Assembly: GCF_902833045.1 (NCBI RefSeq)
Contig: NZ_CADFDU010000018.1
Coordinates: 1-64,000, forward strand
Direction: 5' to 3'
From: Burkholderia sp. BCC0322
GTDB taxonomy: Bacteria; Pseudomonadota; Gammaproteobacteria; Burkholderiales; Burkholderiaceae
DNA length: 64,000 bases
Shown: positions 51,152-61,268 of the stretch, in pieces
Layout of the letters: every line of letters begins with the position of its first letter
Position numbering within the stretch: the stretch's first letter is position 1
Position numbers and translations under genes: made by a program
Notes under the pieces: generated by a model
Told to the model about the DNA's origin: nothing
Databases searched by the model: none
Seen by the model: the letters and a program-made list of their open reading frames with translations, nothing else

Positions 51152-53821
51152 ATGAGCACGCCTCTGAAGACCCTGATCACGAAACTGAACCCGCTGTGCC
51201 GTCACGCGACCGAGCGTGCGGCAAGCGCGTGCCTGGCGCGCGGCCATTACGAGGTCGATCTGGAGCACCTGTTCCTCGCGTTGCTCGAGGAGCCGGCGGG
51301 CGACCTTCCGCTCGCGCTGCGCGCAAGCCGCGTCGATCCGCATGCGCTGCGTGCCGACCTGGAGCGCGAGCTGACGCGCCTGAAGACGGGCAACACGCGC
51401 ACGCCGGTGTTTTCCGTGCACCTGATCGCGCTGTTCGAGCAGGCGTGGCTGATCGCGTCGCTCGATTCGCAGCTCGGCCGCATCCGTTCCGGGCACCTGC
51501 TGCTCGCACTGCTGACCGCGCCGGATCTCGCGCAGTTCGCGCAGCGGATGTCGTCGCAGTTCGCGGAAGTGAACGTGACGGACCTGAAGCACAAGTTCGA
51601 CGAGATCGTGGCCGGGTCGAGCGAGGCCGAGCCGCGCCAGGCCGAGGCGGACGACAACGGCATGACGCCGGCGGCTGACGGCGCGGCACCCGCGGCCGGC
51701 CCGTCGAAGACGCCCGCGCTCGACACGTACACGACCAACCTCACGCAGCGCGCACGCGACGGCAAGATCGACCCGGTGATCGGCCGCGAAGCCGAGATCC
51801 GCCAGGCGATCGACATCCTGATGCGCCGCCGCCAGAACAACCCGATCATGACCGGCGAGGCCGGCGTCGGCAAAACGGCGGTCGTCGAGGGCCTCGCGCT
51901 GCGCATCGCGGCCGACGACGTGCCGCCGCCGTTGCGCGGCGTCGCGCTGCACGTGCTCGACATGGGGCTGCTGCAGGCCGGCGCGAGCGTGAAGGGCGAG
52001 TTCGAGAACCGCCTGAAGAGCGTGATCGACGAGGTGAAGAAGAGCGCGCACCCGATCATCCTGTTCATCGACGAGGCGCACACGATCATCGGCGCGGGTG
52101 GCCAGGCCGGCCAGAACGACGCGGCGAACCTGCTGAAGCCGGCGCTCGCGCGCGGCGAGCTGCGCACGATCGCCGCGACGACGTGGAGCGAATACAAGAA
52201 GTACTTCGAGAAGGACGCGGCGCTCGCACGCCGCTTCCAGGTCGTGAAGGTCGAGGAGCCGGGCGAGCCGCTCGCGGCCGCGATGCTGCGCGGGATGTCC
52301 GGCCTGATGGAGAAGCACTTCAACGTGCGGATCCTCGACGACGCGATCACCGAGGCCGTGCGCCTGTCGCACCGCTACATCAGCGGCCGCCAGCTGCCGG
52401 ACAAGGCGATCAGCGTGCTCGACACCGCGTGCGCGAAGGTCGCGCTCGCGCACAGCGCGACGCCGGCGGCGATCGACGACACGAAGAAGCGCATCGAGCG
52501 GATCGACGCCGAAATCGCGTCGCTGGAGCGCGAGGCGGCCGGCGGCGCGTCGCACGACGAGCGGCTCGGCGAGCTGCGCGGCACGCGTGACACCGCGCTC
52601 GAACAGCTCGCGAAGGACGAGGCGCGCTATGAAGCCGAGCGCGCGATCGTCGCCGAGATCACCGCGTTGCGCGAAGCGCTCGACAAGGCCCGCGGCCCGT
52701 CGGAAGACGGCCAGCCGGTCGACGTGCAGGCGACCCGCGACAAGCTCGCCGAGCGCGTCGCCGCGCTGCACGCGCTGCAGGGCGGCGAGCCGATGGTGCC
52801 GCTGCAGGTCGACGGCCATGTGGTTGCCGAGATCGTCGCCGCGTGGACGGGCATTCCGCTCGGCCGGATGGTGAAGGACGAGATCGACACCGTGCTGAAC
52901 CTGCAGCCGCTGCTTGCCGCGCGCGTGATCGGCCAGGACCATGCGCTCGACGCGATTGCGCAGCGCGTGCGCACCGCGACCGCGAACCTCGAGGATCCGA
53001 ACAAGCCGCGCGGCGTGTTCATGTTCGTCGGGCCGTCGGGCGTCGGCAAGACCGAGACGGCGCTCGCGCTGGCCGACATCCTGTACGGCGGCGAGCGCAA
53101 GATGGTCACGATCAACATGAGCGAGTACCAGGAGGCGCACAGCGTGTCGGGCCTGAAGGGCTCGCCGCCGGGCTACGTCGGCTACGGCGAAGGCGGCGTG
53201 CTGACCGAGGCCGTGCGCCGCAACCCGTATTCCGTCGTGCTGCTCGACGAGGTCGAGAAGGCGCACCCCGACGTGCTCGAGATGTTCTTCCAGGTGTTCG
53301 ACAAGGGCGCGATGGACGATGCGGAAGGGCGCGAGATCGACTTCCGCAACACGCTGATCATCCTGACGTCGAACGTCGGCTCCGCCGCGGTGATGCAGGC
53401 GTGCCTGAACAAGCCGGCCGAGGAACTGCCCGACCCGGACGCGCTCGCCGAGACGCTGCGCCCGCAGCTGTACAAGACCTTCAAGCCCGCTTTCCTCGGG
53501 CGGATGAAGGTCGTGCCGTACTACCCGATTTCCGACGACGTGCTGGCCGAGATCATCGAGCTGAAGCTCGAGCGGATCCGCCGCCGGATCGAGACGAACC
53601 ACAAGGCGGCGTTCGAATGGGACGAATCGCTCGTCGATGCGGTGCTCGCGCGCTGCACCGAGGTCGATTCGGGCGCCCGCAACGTCGACCACATTCTCAA
53701 CGGCACGCTGCTGCCGGAGATCGCGGGCCACGTGCTTGGCCGGATCGCCGACGGCGAGGCCATCGCGCGCATCGCGGTGCGCGCGGACGAGGCCGGCGAA
53801 TTCACGTACACCGTCGAATGA
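51152..53821 (+). CDS. clpV: ClpV (TssH) sheath-recycling AAA+ ATPase
   Basis: 889 residues. Disassembles the contracted TssBC sheath so it can be rebuilt. The N-terminal Clp_N domain (1-155) binds the sheath; the first AAA+ module has Walker A GEAGVGKT at 235-242 and Walker B ILFIDEAHTI; a middle helical domain follows (RIERIDAEIASLEREAAGG); the second AAA+ module has GPSGVGKT near residue 630 and VVLLDEVEKAHPDV. No ClpP-binding loop is expected in ClpV. ATG at 51152, 43 bases after tssG. Confidence 0.97.
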   Translation: MSTPLKTLITKLNPLCRHATERAASACLARGHYEVDLEHLFLALLEEPAGDLPLALRASRVDPHALRADLERELTRLKTGNTRTPVFSVHLIALFEQAWLIASLDSQLGRIRSGHLLLALLTAPDLAQFAQRMSSQFAEVNVTDLKHKFDEIVAGSSEAEPRQAEADDNGMTPAADGAAPAAGPSKTPALDTYTTNLTQRARDGKIDPVIGREAEIRQAIDILMRRRQNNPIMTGEAGVGKTAVVEGLALRIAADDVPPPLRGVALHVLDMGLLQAGASVKGEFENRLKSVIDEVKKSAHPIILFIDEAHTIIGAGGQAGQNDAANLLKPALARGELRTIAATTWSEYKKYFEKDAALARRFQVVKVEEPGEPLAAAMLRGMSGLMEKHFNVRILDDAITEAVRLSHRYISGRQLPDKAISVLDTACAKVALAHSATPAAIDDTKKRIERIDAEIASLEREAAGGASHDERLGELRGTRDTALEQLAKDEARYEAERAIVAEITALREALDKARGPSEDGQPVDVQATRDKLAERVAALHALQGGEPMVPLQVDGHVVAEIVAAWTGIPLGRMVKDEIDTVLNLQPLLAARVIGQDHALDAIAQRVRTATANLEDPNKPRGVFMFVGPSGVGKTETALALADILYGGERKMVTINMSEYQEAHSVSGLKGSPPGYVGYGEGGVLTEAVRRNPYSVVLLDEVEKAHPDVLEMFFQVFDKGAMDDAEGREIDFRNTLIILTSNVGSAAVMQACLNKPAEELPDPDALAETLRPQLYKTFKPAFLGRMKVVPYYPISDDVLAEIIELKLERIRRRIETNHKAAFEWDESLVDAVLARCTEVDSGARNVDHILNGTLLPEIAGHVLGRIADGEAIARIAVRADEAGEFTYTVE

Positions 53822-53863
53822 GCGCGGCCGCGCATCACCAAGCATTGATGAACTGACCGAACC

Positions 53864-54985
53864 ATGCCGATCAATCTCCCCGAGCTGCTGACGCCGATCA
53901 GCGATGCGTCGCCCAGCGGCGACGACCTGCTGTTTTCGAACGAATTCGACGCGATCCAGGATGCGCGGCGCTACGACGATCCGACGCTCGACCAGGGCGA
54001 ATGGGTGACCGAGATCAAGGAGGCCGACTGGGGCTTCGTGGTCGACCATGCGGGCGAACTGCTGCGCACGCGCACGAAGGACCTGCGGCTCGCCGTGTGG
54101 CTGACCGAGGCGCTCGCGCTCGAGGACGGCATCACCGGCCTCACCGAAGGCTATGCGCTGCTCGAGGGCCTGTGCCGCGACTTCTGGGACACCGTGCACC
54201 CGCTGCCCGAGGACGACGACACCGAGCACCGGCTCGGCAACGTCGCATGGCTGTCCGGCCGTACGGCCGAGCTGCTGCGCGCGGTGCCGATGACGGACGG
54301 CGCGTCGAACGCGTTCAGCACGCTCGACTGGGAAGTGGCGCAGCACGTTGCACAGGCCATCAAGCGCGACCCTGAACACGCGGACGAGATCGCACGCGGC
54401 AAGCCGTCGATCGAGCAGATCGATTCGTCGCGGCGCGTGACGTCGATCGCGTTCTACACGGCGTTGCTCGCGAACCTGAAGGCGTTCGAATTCGCGCTCG
54501 ATGCGTTCGAGGAGCGGCTCGTCGAGCGCGCCGGCGATTCCGCGCCGAGCTTCCGGCAGGCGCGCGACGCGTTCGAGACCGTGTACCGGCTCGCCGAGCG
54601 CTTTGCGCGCGAGCAGGGCTATACGGGCAGCGCGCCGCACACGCAGTCGGCGCCGCAGGCGCAGCCCGAACGCATCGAGCCGGTGTTCGGCAATCCGATC
54701 CAGACCGAGGAGACTCATGTGCAGCCGCAGCCCGTACCGCGCGCCCCGGTGCCGCAGATGATCGCCGGCATCCAGAACCGTGCGCAGGCCGTCGATCAGT
54801 TGCGCGCGGTCGCCCGCTATTTCCGCCAGACCGAGCCGCACAGCCCGGTCGCCTATCTCGCCGACAAGGCCGCCGAATGGGCCGACATGCCGCTGCACAA
54901 GTGGCTCGAGAGCGTCGTGAAGGACGACGGCTCGCTATCGCATATTCGCGAGCTGCTGGGCGTGCGGCCGGACGAGCAGTCGTAA
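53864..54985 (+). CDS. tssA: TssA baseplate-capping/assembly protein
   Basis: 373 residues. Primes tail assembly and stabilises the distal sheath end. The N-terminal ImpA domain is plain: LLTPISDASPSGDDLLFSNEFDAIQDARRYDDPTLDQGEW, KDLRLAVWLTEALALEDGITGLTEGYALLEGLCRDFWDTVHP. The C-terminal region includes SRAQAVDQLRAVARYFRQTEPHSPVAYLADKAAEWADMPLHKWLESV, the short-type C-terminus. Last rightward gene of the tail operon; a hairpin terminator follows within 10 bases. Confidence 0.96.
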   Translation: MPINLPELLTPISDASPSGDDLLFSNEFDAIQDARRYDDPTLDQGEWVTEIKEADWGFVVDHAGELLRTRTKDLRLAVWLTEALALEDGITGLTEGYALLEGLCRDFWDTVHPLPEDDDTEHRLGNVAWLSGRTAELLRAVPMTDGASNAFSTLDWEVAQHVAQAIKRDPEHADEIARGKPSIEQIDSSRRVTSIAFYTALLANLKAFEFALDAFEERLVERAGDSAPSFRQARDAFETVYRLAERFAREQGYTGSAPHTQSAPQAQPERIEPVFGNPIQTEETHVQPQPVPRAPVPQMIAGIQNRAQAVDQLRAVARYFRQTEPHSPVAYLADKAAEWADMPLHKWLESVVKDDGSLSHIRELLGVRPDEQS

Positions 54986-54990
54986 ACGCA

Positions 54991-55026
54991 ACACGGGCGG
55001 CGCATCGCTGCGGCCGCCCGTCGTGT
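54991..55026. terminator. Bidirectional terminator between tssA and ompA-like gene
   Basis: ACACGGGCGGC and GCCGCCCGTCGTGT flank a short loop at 54991-55026 between converging genes; no long T run, so partly inferred. Confidence 0.65.
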
Positions 55027-55066
55027 GCCGTGCCGCTTCGCATGGAAGCGGCCGGTCGATTCCCCG

Positions 55067-56029
55067 TTACTGCCCCACCCGGAACTCGATTCTCCGATTC
55101 CTCGCCCGCCCGTCCGCCGTATCGTTCGGCGCGATCGGCTGATCCGGCCCGACGCCCGTCGTCGTCATCTGCTGCGGCGGAATGCTCTTCGTGATCAGGT
55201 AGCCCTTCACCGCATCCGCGCGCGCCTGGCTCAGCGCGATGTTCGACGTGCGGTTACCCGAGTTGTCGGTGTGGCCGATGATGTCGACGGTGCGGTTCTG
55301 CATCTTCGCGAGCGCGGCCGCCATCTGGTCGAGAATCAGCTTGCCCTGCGGCGTGAGCGTCGCGCTGCCGGTCTCGAACTCGATCGTGCGGTTCGCGAGC
55401 GTCTGGTCGAGCACGCCCTGTTCGGACGCCGATACGCGCAGCCCGTTCCTGATCGTATACGTCGGGTTCAGCGTGTTCGCCATGTCGCTCGCGAGCTGCT
55501 GGCGTTGCGCCTCGTTGTGCACCTCGCCCTTCATCTCGATCTGCGTGCCGTTGATCTTCAGCTGCCCCTTGCTGATCTGCTTGAGCTGCGCGCCGAGCAG
55601 CTTCTGCACGTTCGCGCTCCAGTTCGGCGGCGTTGCGACGTCACCCACCTCGATCTGGTCGACGACGTTCGTCGCGCCGTAGGTATCGCGCAGCTTTTGC
55701 AGCACGGCGGCCTTGGTCGCCTCGTCGGGCACCTTGCCGCCGACGACCACCTGGCCGGGCGTCGCATTCGCGGGCGGCGGCGTGACGGTGTTCGCGGTGC
55801 CGGCCGTGCCGTGCACGACGGCGCCGGAGGCGGTCCCCGGCGCGACGCCGGTGTTCGCGGGCAGCGCGGTCGTCGCGACCGTGCCGTTGCCGACCGGCGT
55901 GACGGTCGCACCCGTGTTCTGCGCGAAGGCCGCGCCGCCGGCGAACAGCCCGGCGGCGAGGAGGGCGGCGACGGCGGGCGAGAAGGCGGCCGAAAAGCGT
56001 GCGCGCCGGACGTGAATCGTGCGATGCAT
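55067..56029 (-). CDS. OmpA-family T6SS peptidoglycan-anchoring protein (TagL-like role)
   Basis: 320 residues. A signal peptide (about 1-36, ending AFA) leads to two BON-like or SIMPL-like segments (VVVGGKVPDEATKAAVLQKLRDTYGATNVVDQIEVGD; KINGTQIEMKGEVHNEAQRQQLASDMANTLNP), then the C-terminal OmpA domain, about 225-320 (LTPQGKLILDQMAAALAKMQNRTVDIIGHTDNSGNRTSNIALSQARADAVKGYLI…DGRARNRRIEFRV) that binds peptidoglycan. It sits in a leftward operon with tagF and tssM. Since TssL here lacks such a domain, this protein probably supplies the cell-wall anchor. ATG at 56029 is chosen at the signal peptide; open frame continues upstream. Confidence 0.88.
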   Translation of the reverse strand: MHRTIHVRRARFSAAFSPAVAALLAAGLFAGGAAFAQNTGATVTPVGNGTVATTALPANTGVAPGTASGAVVHGTAGTANTVTPPPANATPGQVVVGGKVPDEATKAAVLQKLRDTYGATNVVDQIEVGDVATPPNWSANVQKLLGAQLKQISKGQLKINGTQIEMKGEVHNEAQRQQLASDMANTLNPTYTIRNGLRVSASEQGVLDQTLANRTIEFETGSATLTPQGKLILDQMAAALAKMQNRTVDIIGHTDNSGNRTSNIALSQARADAVKGYLITKSIPPQQMTTTGVGPDQPIAPNDTADGRARNRRIEFRVGQ

Positions 56030-56033
56030 CCCG

Positions 56034-57023
56034 TCAGCCTCCGATGAACGCTTCGCGGAACGCGTCGATGGCGACGCGCAGCGAGAGTTGCGGTTGGTCG
56101 AGGTAGCTGACGAGCTTGCTGATCTGGTGATCGTTTTGCGCATGGGCGTCGATCCACTCGGGATCGTCGATGTCGATGTTGTGGGCGGCGTAGGTCTGCG
56201 GGTCGACGACGCTCAGCAGGGTTTTTGCCGACGCGCCGTTGAAGCCGATGATGAGCCGTTCGCGCTCGGCGATCGTGCCGATGAAGATCGCGAGCTCGAA
56301 GTCGGCCTGCGCGACGAACGGCGCGATCAGTTCGAGCCAGAACGCGGCGACGAGGCTGCGGTAGAACGGATCGACCGGCAGCGGCAGCGTGAGGCCGCGC
56401 TCGATGTGCGACGAGCCGCTCTGCATCACCGGCCGCAGCAGCGAGCCGAGCGCGAGCATCGCGCCGCGCAGCCGCACGGGATGACCGCTTTCGAGCAGCA
56501 TTTCCTGGAGGCCGTGCAGCGACTGGTGTTCGACGAAATCGTTGAAGGTGCCGTCATGCGACGTGCCGGGGCCGCCGACGTCGATCGGCACCTGCGTGTC
56601 GCCGAGCGCCTGCAGCGCGCCGGGCGGCTCTTCCTTGCCGAGCAGCGGCGGGATCTGCGTGGCGACGCGCGACCACAGCCGCGCGAACGCGAGCGGGCTG
56701 CGCGCGAGGAACGCGAGCGGCCGGTCGACCTCGAGCGCGGTTGCGCCGAGGAACGGGAAGCGGCGCATCGATACGTCGTGGCTCGCGACCATGTGGCCCG
56801 CGATCGCGAGCTTGCTGCGCGAGCCGAGGAACGCGAAATGCATCGGCTTCGCGTCCTCGTAGACGAGCTTCCAGCGCGGATCTTCCGCGAGCAGTTCGAG
56901 CGCCTGCGCGATCCAGCGGTCGAGCGTCTGCAGCAACTGCGGGTTGTGCGGGCTCTTCACGAAGTCGCCGCGCGACGGAATCTTGCCGAAGTAGGCGATC
57001 TGCGCCTGTACGGTTTGCGTCAT
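56034..57023 (-). CDS. tagF: TagF T6SS accessory/regulatory protein
   Basis: 329 residues. TagF proteins restrain T6SS firing; in other systems they work through or beside the PpkA/PppA/Fha phosphorylation switch. Typical N-terminus: IAYFGKIPSRGDFVKSPHNPQLLQTLDRWIAQALELL, then RSKLAIAGHMVASHDVSMRRFPFLGATALEVDRP and AFWLELIAPFVAQADFELAIFIG. None of the ppkA, pppA or fha genes is in the window, so here TagF may act independently. Its start overlaps the tssM stop by four bases and its stop is four bases before the ompA-like gene. Confidence 0.93.
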   Translation of the reverse strand: MTQTVQAQIAYFGKIPSRGDFVKSPHNPQLLQTLDRWIAQALELLAEDPRWKLVYEDAKPMHFAFLGSRSKLAIAGHMVASHDVSMRRFPFLGATALEVDRPLAFLARSPLAFARLWSRVATQIPPLLGKEEPPGALQALGDTQVPIDVGGPGTSHDGTFNDFVEHQSLHGLQEMLLESGHPVRLRGAMLALGSLLRPVMQSGSSHIERGLTLPLPVDPFYRSLVAAFWLELIAPFVAQADFELAIFIGTIAERERLIIGFNGASAKTLLSVVDPQTYAAHNIDIDDPEWIDAHAQNDHQISKLVSYLDQPQLSLRVAIDAFREAFIGG

Positions 57024-60000
57024 TGCGCCCCCTGGGCATTCGTTGCGTTGGCGGCCGCGACGGCCGGCGCTGCGGCCGGCGCGCCCGTGCCGGCGGACTG
57101 GGTCGCGTTCTGCGCGGCGCCCGCGCTCGCGTCGGCGACCGACGACGGCAGCTGCAGGCCGCGCAGGCTCTGCTGCTGCGGCTGGTCACCGCCGCCGCCG
57201 GACGGTTGCGACGTGCTGATGATGCGCATCGTCACCGATACGTTCACGCTGCCCTGCGCCCACGTCAGGTCGAAGGTGCCGTCCGGACGGCGCTTGCGCT
57301 GCGCCGAGTTGATCAGCTTCTCGAGACCGTAGCGGCCCGGCTCGTTGACGAGCTGCACCGTGCGGCCGTCGAAGGTCGTCGCGGACAGCGTCGCGCCCGG
57401 CGAGCCCTGCGGGTTCGGCCACACGAAGTTGGTCCACTGCGGCGGCGTGTTGCGGTAGCGCAGTTGCTGGCCGTCGATCGCGATCGTGTATTCCGTCGTG
57501 CCCGTGCTCGGCTGCGGCAGGATCTGGAACACGGTCTGCGGTTCGGACGACGCGGCCGCGCTGCCTGCCGCACCGCCCGCGAGCGGCGCGACCCAGCGCG
57601 CGAAGCCGTTCGTGAAGTCCGGCGTGAGGCCGATGCCCATGTCGCCCCACGTGCGGGCGGCGAGGGTGTCGCCGCGGCGCACCGCGAGCGGCCCGAGCGT
57701 CGTGCCGACGAACTTCGCGATCGAGCCATCCGGACCGAACACCTGCGCGATTTCACCGGCGCCGGCCTCGACCTTCGCGCTCGCCGCGAACGGGTACTTC
57801 GTCGCGAGCGAGTTCTGGAACGGCTGGTAGACCTGCGCGTTCCACACCTTGTTGACTTCGGCGCTGGCCGGCTGGATCACGACCGCGAACGCCTGCATCA
57901 GCGGCCGCACGAGCAGCGGACGCAGCGACTTGCGTTGCGAATCGGTGAGGCCCGTCAGCATCTGCTCGTCGACGAGCTTCAGCGAATCGGCAAGTTCCGA
58001 ACCGTTGCCGTCGAGCGTCTGCTGCATCAGCTGGCGCGCGCCCGGGCCCGGGTCGCCCTGGTTCTTGATCACGTTGAAGCGCGTGCGGACCTTCGACAGC
58101 GAATCCATGTAGCTCTTGAGCATCGACGTGCCGTCGTGCGTCGCGACGATCCGCGCGAGCCCGATGAACTCCTGGCCGATCGGACCCATCGGCACCTCGG
58201 CCGGATTGCCGTTGATGTCGATGTTGGCGGCCGCCACCTGGCCGGCCTGCGAGCGCGAGAACAGTTGCTTGACCCAGTTCACGACGCCCGTCTGCGCCTT
58301 CTTGATCGTCACGTTCGCGAGCGACGGGTTGTCCCACGACGTCTGGTCGTACGCGGTCTCGAGGATCTTGCGGATCGGCGAATCCTGCGGGTCGCCGAGG
58401 CGGTTCATCCCGTCGACGGCCTGGCCGAAGCTGCTGAAGCCCTGCACCGCGATGCCCTGCATGAACTTCTGCCAGTGCTGCGCGTACTCGGTCTTGTACA
58501 TGCCGACGAGCGTCTTCTGGATCTGCTCGGGGCTGCCCTCGAGCGTCAGGTCGTCCTGCGTCGACGTGTTCAGCACCCAGTCCTTCGCCTGCAGTTCCTT
58601 GGTCGCCGCGTCGCGGATCGCCGGCTGCACGTAGTCGAACCATGCTTCGCGCGTGAACGTGCCCGGAATCGCGTAGCTGCCTGCCACGAGGCCCTGGTTG
58701 CCGTCGCCGACGATGCGCGCGATGGTCATCGGTGCGAAGCGGGTCGATGCGCGCGCCTTGATTTCCTCGTACACGCGCTGGCGGGCCGGCATGCCGCGCA
58801 CCACGCGGCGCAGGTTCTCGCGGGTCTGGTCGACGAGCGCGAGGTTCGCGTCGATCATCGGCCAGTCGTCGTCATTCACGCGCGACAGGTAGAACGAGAT
58901 CATGCGTTCCGCGCTCTTGATCATCTCGTCACGCGGCATGTTGCCGCGATTCGTCTCGAGCCAGCCGCGCCAGAAGCGGGCGAGCTGGTCGGTCAGGTGC
59001 GCCTGCTCGACGTGACGCTTGTCGGACAGCATCAGGTACGTCTTGAGCGCGTTGTACGCGTCCTGCACGTTGGTCGGCGACGCGTCGCTGTAGAGGCCGC
59101 CCTGCGGTGCGGCCGGCGGTTGCGCGGCTGCGGCCGGCGCGGTGCCGGATGCGGCCAGGGCGGCGCCGGCCTGCGGCGCGGCGCCTGCCGCGTTCGTCGA
59201 AACCGGAATCGTGCCCCCCTGCACGGCGCCCGATTCGGGCGGGCGCGTCATCGGCACGAGCTGCTCGGGGTGCGCGTTCACGTCCTTCATGAACGACGCG
59301 AGGTTCTGCGATACCGGGGCCAGCAGGATCTGGCGCACGCCGTTGTAATACTCGGTCAACAGGTGCTGCTCGAGACGGTCGCCCTGGTACAGGCCGAGCG
59401 ACACCGAAACCGGCTTGTCGCGGCGGAACTGTTCGAGCTGCTCGATCCGGTCCTCGAGGATGTCCATCGCCTGCAGGCGCGATTGCAGGTCGTTGCGGCC
59501 CTGCTGCAGCCGCGTGACGTTGTCGAGGTCGGCCTGCACGTTCGCGACGAGCTGCTGGTTGCCGATCGTCGACCAGGTCCAGCCGCCGAGCGCGAGCGCG
59601 AGCGCCGCGACGAAGCCGAAGAAGGTCGCGTAGCGCAGCCGCGTCTTGGTCGGGCTCGCGAACTGCCGCACCGTCTGGCGGTCCGCGAAGATCACCTTCG
59701 AGAACAGGTCGCGCAGGAAGAAGCCGTTCTTCGAGAACGCGCTGTGCGGTTTCGGCAGCGCGGTGCCGTCGAGGCCGAAGCGATGCGCGATGCGCTGCGC
59801 GGCCGCGCTGTTGGTTTCGCCTTCCTGCAGCGCGCTGGTGAAGTAGAAGCCGCGGAAGATCGGCTTGTACTGGAACGGGTTGTTCTCGAACAGCGTCGCG
59901 AGGAACGCGCGCAGCGACGGCTTGATCGTCGAGAATTCGAGCGGGAAGCTCAACTGGCCCGGCGACAGCTGGTTGCCGCGCGACAGCGACAGCTGCGCGA

Positions 60001-60967
60001 CGCTGATTTCCTTCAGCCCTTCGTAGAGTTCCTCGAAGTGCGTGTCGAACTGCGCGACGACGTCGCGCTTGTCGTCGGGCTCGTAGGGCAGGGTGGCGCC
60101 CCACACGCGGTCGTACTCGTGCTTGTCGCTGCTGCTGAAGAATTCGGTGAAGCCGGTGATCAGGTCGGCCTTCGTGAACATCACGTAGACCGGCGCGAAC
60201 ACTTCGAGCTTCTCGGTCAGCTCCTGAACGCGCTGACGGAGGTTCTTCGCGAGGTTGATCGCGAATTCGGGGCGGTTGCCGGTGAGTTCGGCGATGCTGG
60301 CCGTGACGATGATGCCGTTGATCGGCGCCTTCGGGCGATAGCGCTTGAGCAGTCCGAGGAAGCCGAGCCATTCGCTGCGATCTTCCTCGTGCACCGAATA
60401 GCGGCCGGCCGTGTCGAGCAGGATCCCCTCGGTCGTGAAGAACCAGTCGCAGTTACGCGTACCGCCGATGCCGTGGATCACCGCGCTGTTCTTGTCGGCG
60501 AACGGGAACTGCAGGCCGGAATTGAGCACGGCGCTGCTCTTGCCCGCGGCCGGGTTGCCGATGACGATGTACCACGGCAGTTCGTACAGCGCGGAGCCGC
60601 CCGACACCTGGCCGATCTTCGACGTCTTGATCGTCTTCACCGCGTCCGACAGGCGCGTGCGCAGCACGTCGAGGTCGGCCGTCTTCGCGTCGGGGGCGAG
60701 CGCGGCGGCGGCGGGCGCGGCGATCTTGCCGGTTTCCGCCTGCTCTTCCAGCACCTGCCCGAGCTGCTGGTTCGCGCGCTTCACGCGCCAGCGGCGCCAC
60801 AGCGCGACGACGAGCCACAGCGCGAGGATCGCCGCGAACGCGATCGCCGCCCACAGGAGCGGCAGCTGCAGCATGTCGGCGACGATGAAGAGAATGGCCG
60901 CTAGCGCGACGATCCCGACGATCGAGAGCGTACGCGGATGAGTCAGCACGTTGAGGATGCGTTGCAT
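57020..60967 (-). CDS. tssM: TssM (IcmF) T6SS inner-membrane protein
   Basis: 1315 residues, the spine of the membrane complex. Two N-terminal helices (about 15-32 and 36-57) precede a cytoplasmic NTPase-like domain with Walker A GNPAAGKS (137-144) and a TKAD-type motif (YVMFTKADLITGF). A third helix near 460 (ATFFGFVAALALALGGWTW) leads to the large periplasmic region, which ends in a beta-rich domain that contacts TssJ (GSVNVSVTMRIIS). ATG at 60967 is chosen so that the first helix begins at once; a frame to 61057 adds an unlikely leader. Read leftward ahead of tagF and the OmpA-like gene. Confidence 0.96.
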   Translation of the reverse strand: MQRILNVLTHPRTLSIVGIVALAAILFIVADMLQLPLLWAAIAFAAILALWLVVALWRRWRVKRANQQLGQVLEEQAETGKIAAPAAAALAPDAKTADLDVLRTRLSDAVKTIKTSKIGQVSGGSALYELPWYIVIGNPAAGKSSAVLNSGLQFPFADKNSAVIHGIGGTRNCDWFFTTEGILLDTAGRYSVHEEDRSEWLGFLGLLKRYRPKAPINGIIVTASIAELTGNRPEFAINLAKNLRQRVQELTEKLEVFAPVYVMFTKADLITGFTEFFSSSDKHEYDRVWGATLPYEPDDKRDVVAQFDTHFEELYEGLKEISVAQLSLSRGNQLSPGQLSFPLEFSTIKPSLRAFLATLFENNPFQYKPIFRGFYFTSALQEGETNSAAAQRIAHRFGLDGTALPKPHSAFSKNGFFLRDLFSKVIFADRQTVRQFASPTKTRLRYATFFGFVAALALALGGWTWSTIGNQQLVANVQADLDNVTRLQQGRNDLQSRLQAMDILEDRIEQLEQFRRDKPVSVSLGLYQGDRLEQHLLTEYYNGVRQILLAPVSQNLASFMKDVNAHPEQLVPMTRPPESGAVQGGTIPVSTNAAGAAPQAGAALAASGTAPAAAAQPPAAPQGGLYSDASPTNVQDAYNALKTYLMLSDKRHVEQAHLTDQLARFWRGWLETNRGNMPRDEMIKSAERMISFYLSRVNDDDWPMIDANLALVDQTRENLRRVVRGMPARQRVYEEIKARASTRFAPMTIARIVGDGNQGLVAGSYAIPGTFTREAWFDYVQPAIRDAATKELQAKDWVLNTSTQDDLTLEGSPEQIQKTLVGMYKTEYAQHWQKFMQGIAVQGFSSFGQAVDGMNRLGDPQDSPIRKILETAYDQTSWDNPSLANVTIKKAQTGVVNWVKQLFSRSQAGQVAAANIDINGNPAEVPMGPIGQEFIGLARIVATHDGTSMLKSYMDSLSKVRTRFNVIKNQGDPGPGARQLMQQTLDGNGSELADSLKLVDEQMLTGLTDSQRKSLRPLLVRPLMQAFAVVIQPASAEVNKVWNAQVYQPFQNSLATKYPFAASAKVEAGAGEIAQVFGPDGSIAKFVGTTLGPLAVRRGDTLAARTWGDMGIGLTPDFTNGFARWVAPLAGGAAGSAAASSEPQTVFQILPQPSTGTTEYTIAIDGQQLRYRNTPPQWTNFVWPNPQGSPGATLSATTFDGRTVQLVNEPGRYGLEKLINSAQRKRRPDGTFDLTWAQGSVNVSVTMRIISTSQPSGGGGDQPQQQSLRGLQLPSSVADASAGAAQNATQSAGTGAPAAAPAVAAANATNAQGAQ

Positions 60968-61268
60968 AGGACGTTCAGGTTCCGGTGCGATTCGGTGAGG
61001 CGACGCAGGCGCGCCGAGCGGTAAGGGTGGCGCCGCGATGTGTCGCCATGCTGTCAAGCGGGATGAAGGGGGCTGGCATCAATGCGCCCGCGGCATCGGA
61101 GAGGGCGCGCGCATTAACGAAAGGACGCTGTGAGATTTAAAACGGAAGCGGCGGCCGGAAAAAATCGCGCACCGGAATGCATGATTTTTTGCGCCGCCCA
61201 TATCGTTTCCTGCCGGGATATTAAAAAGCCCCATGCCGCCCTCATTATTTCCTGTCCGGCAGCCCTGG
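60968..61268. other. Intergenic region upstream of tssM
   Basis: 301 bases between tssM and the M15 peptidase gene, both leftward. AT-rich around 61170-61250 and should carry the tssM promoter. No gene found. Confidence 0.5.

Noticed and set aside
50978-54898. A 1306-codon open frame antisense to tssG, clpV and tssA
   Set aside because: Arginine-rich, no domain, no ribosome binding site; it is the GC-rich shadow of three well-recognised T6SS genes.
56741-60904. A 1387-codon open frame antisense to tagF and tssM
   Set aside because: Low-complexity Arg/Ala/Asp-rich translation with no domains, fully overlapped by the clear tssM gene.
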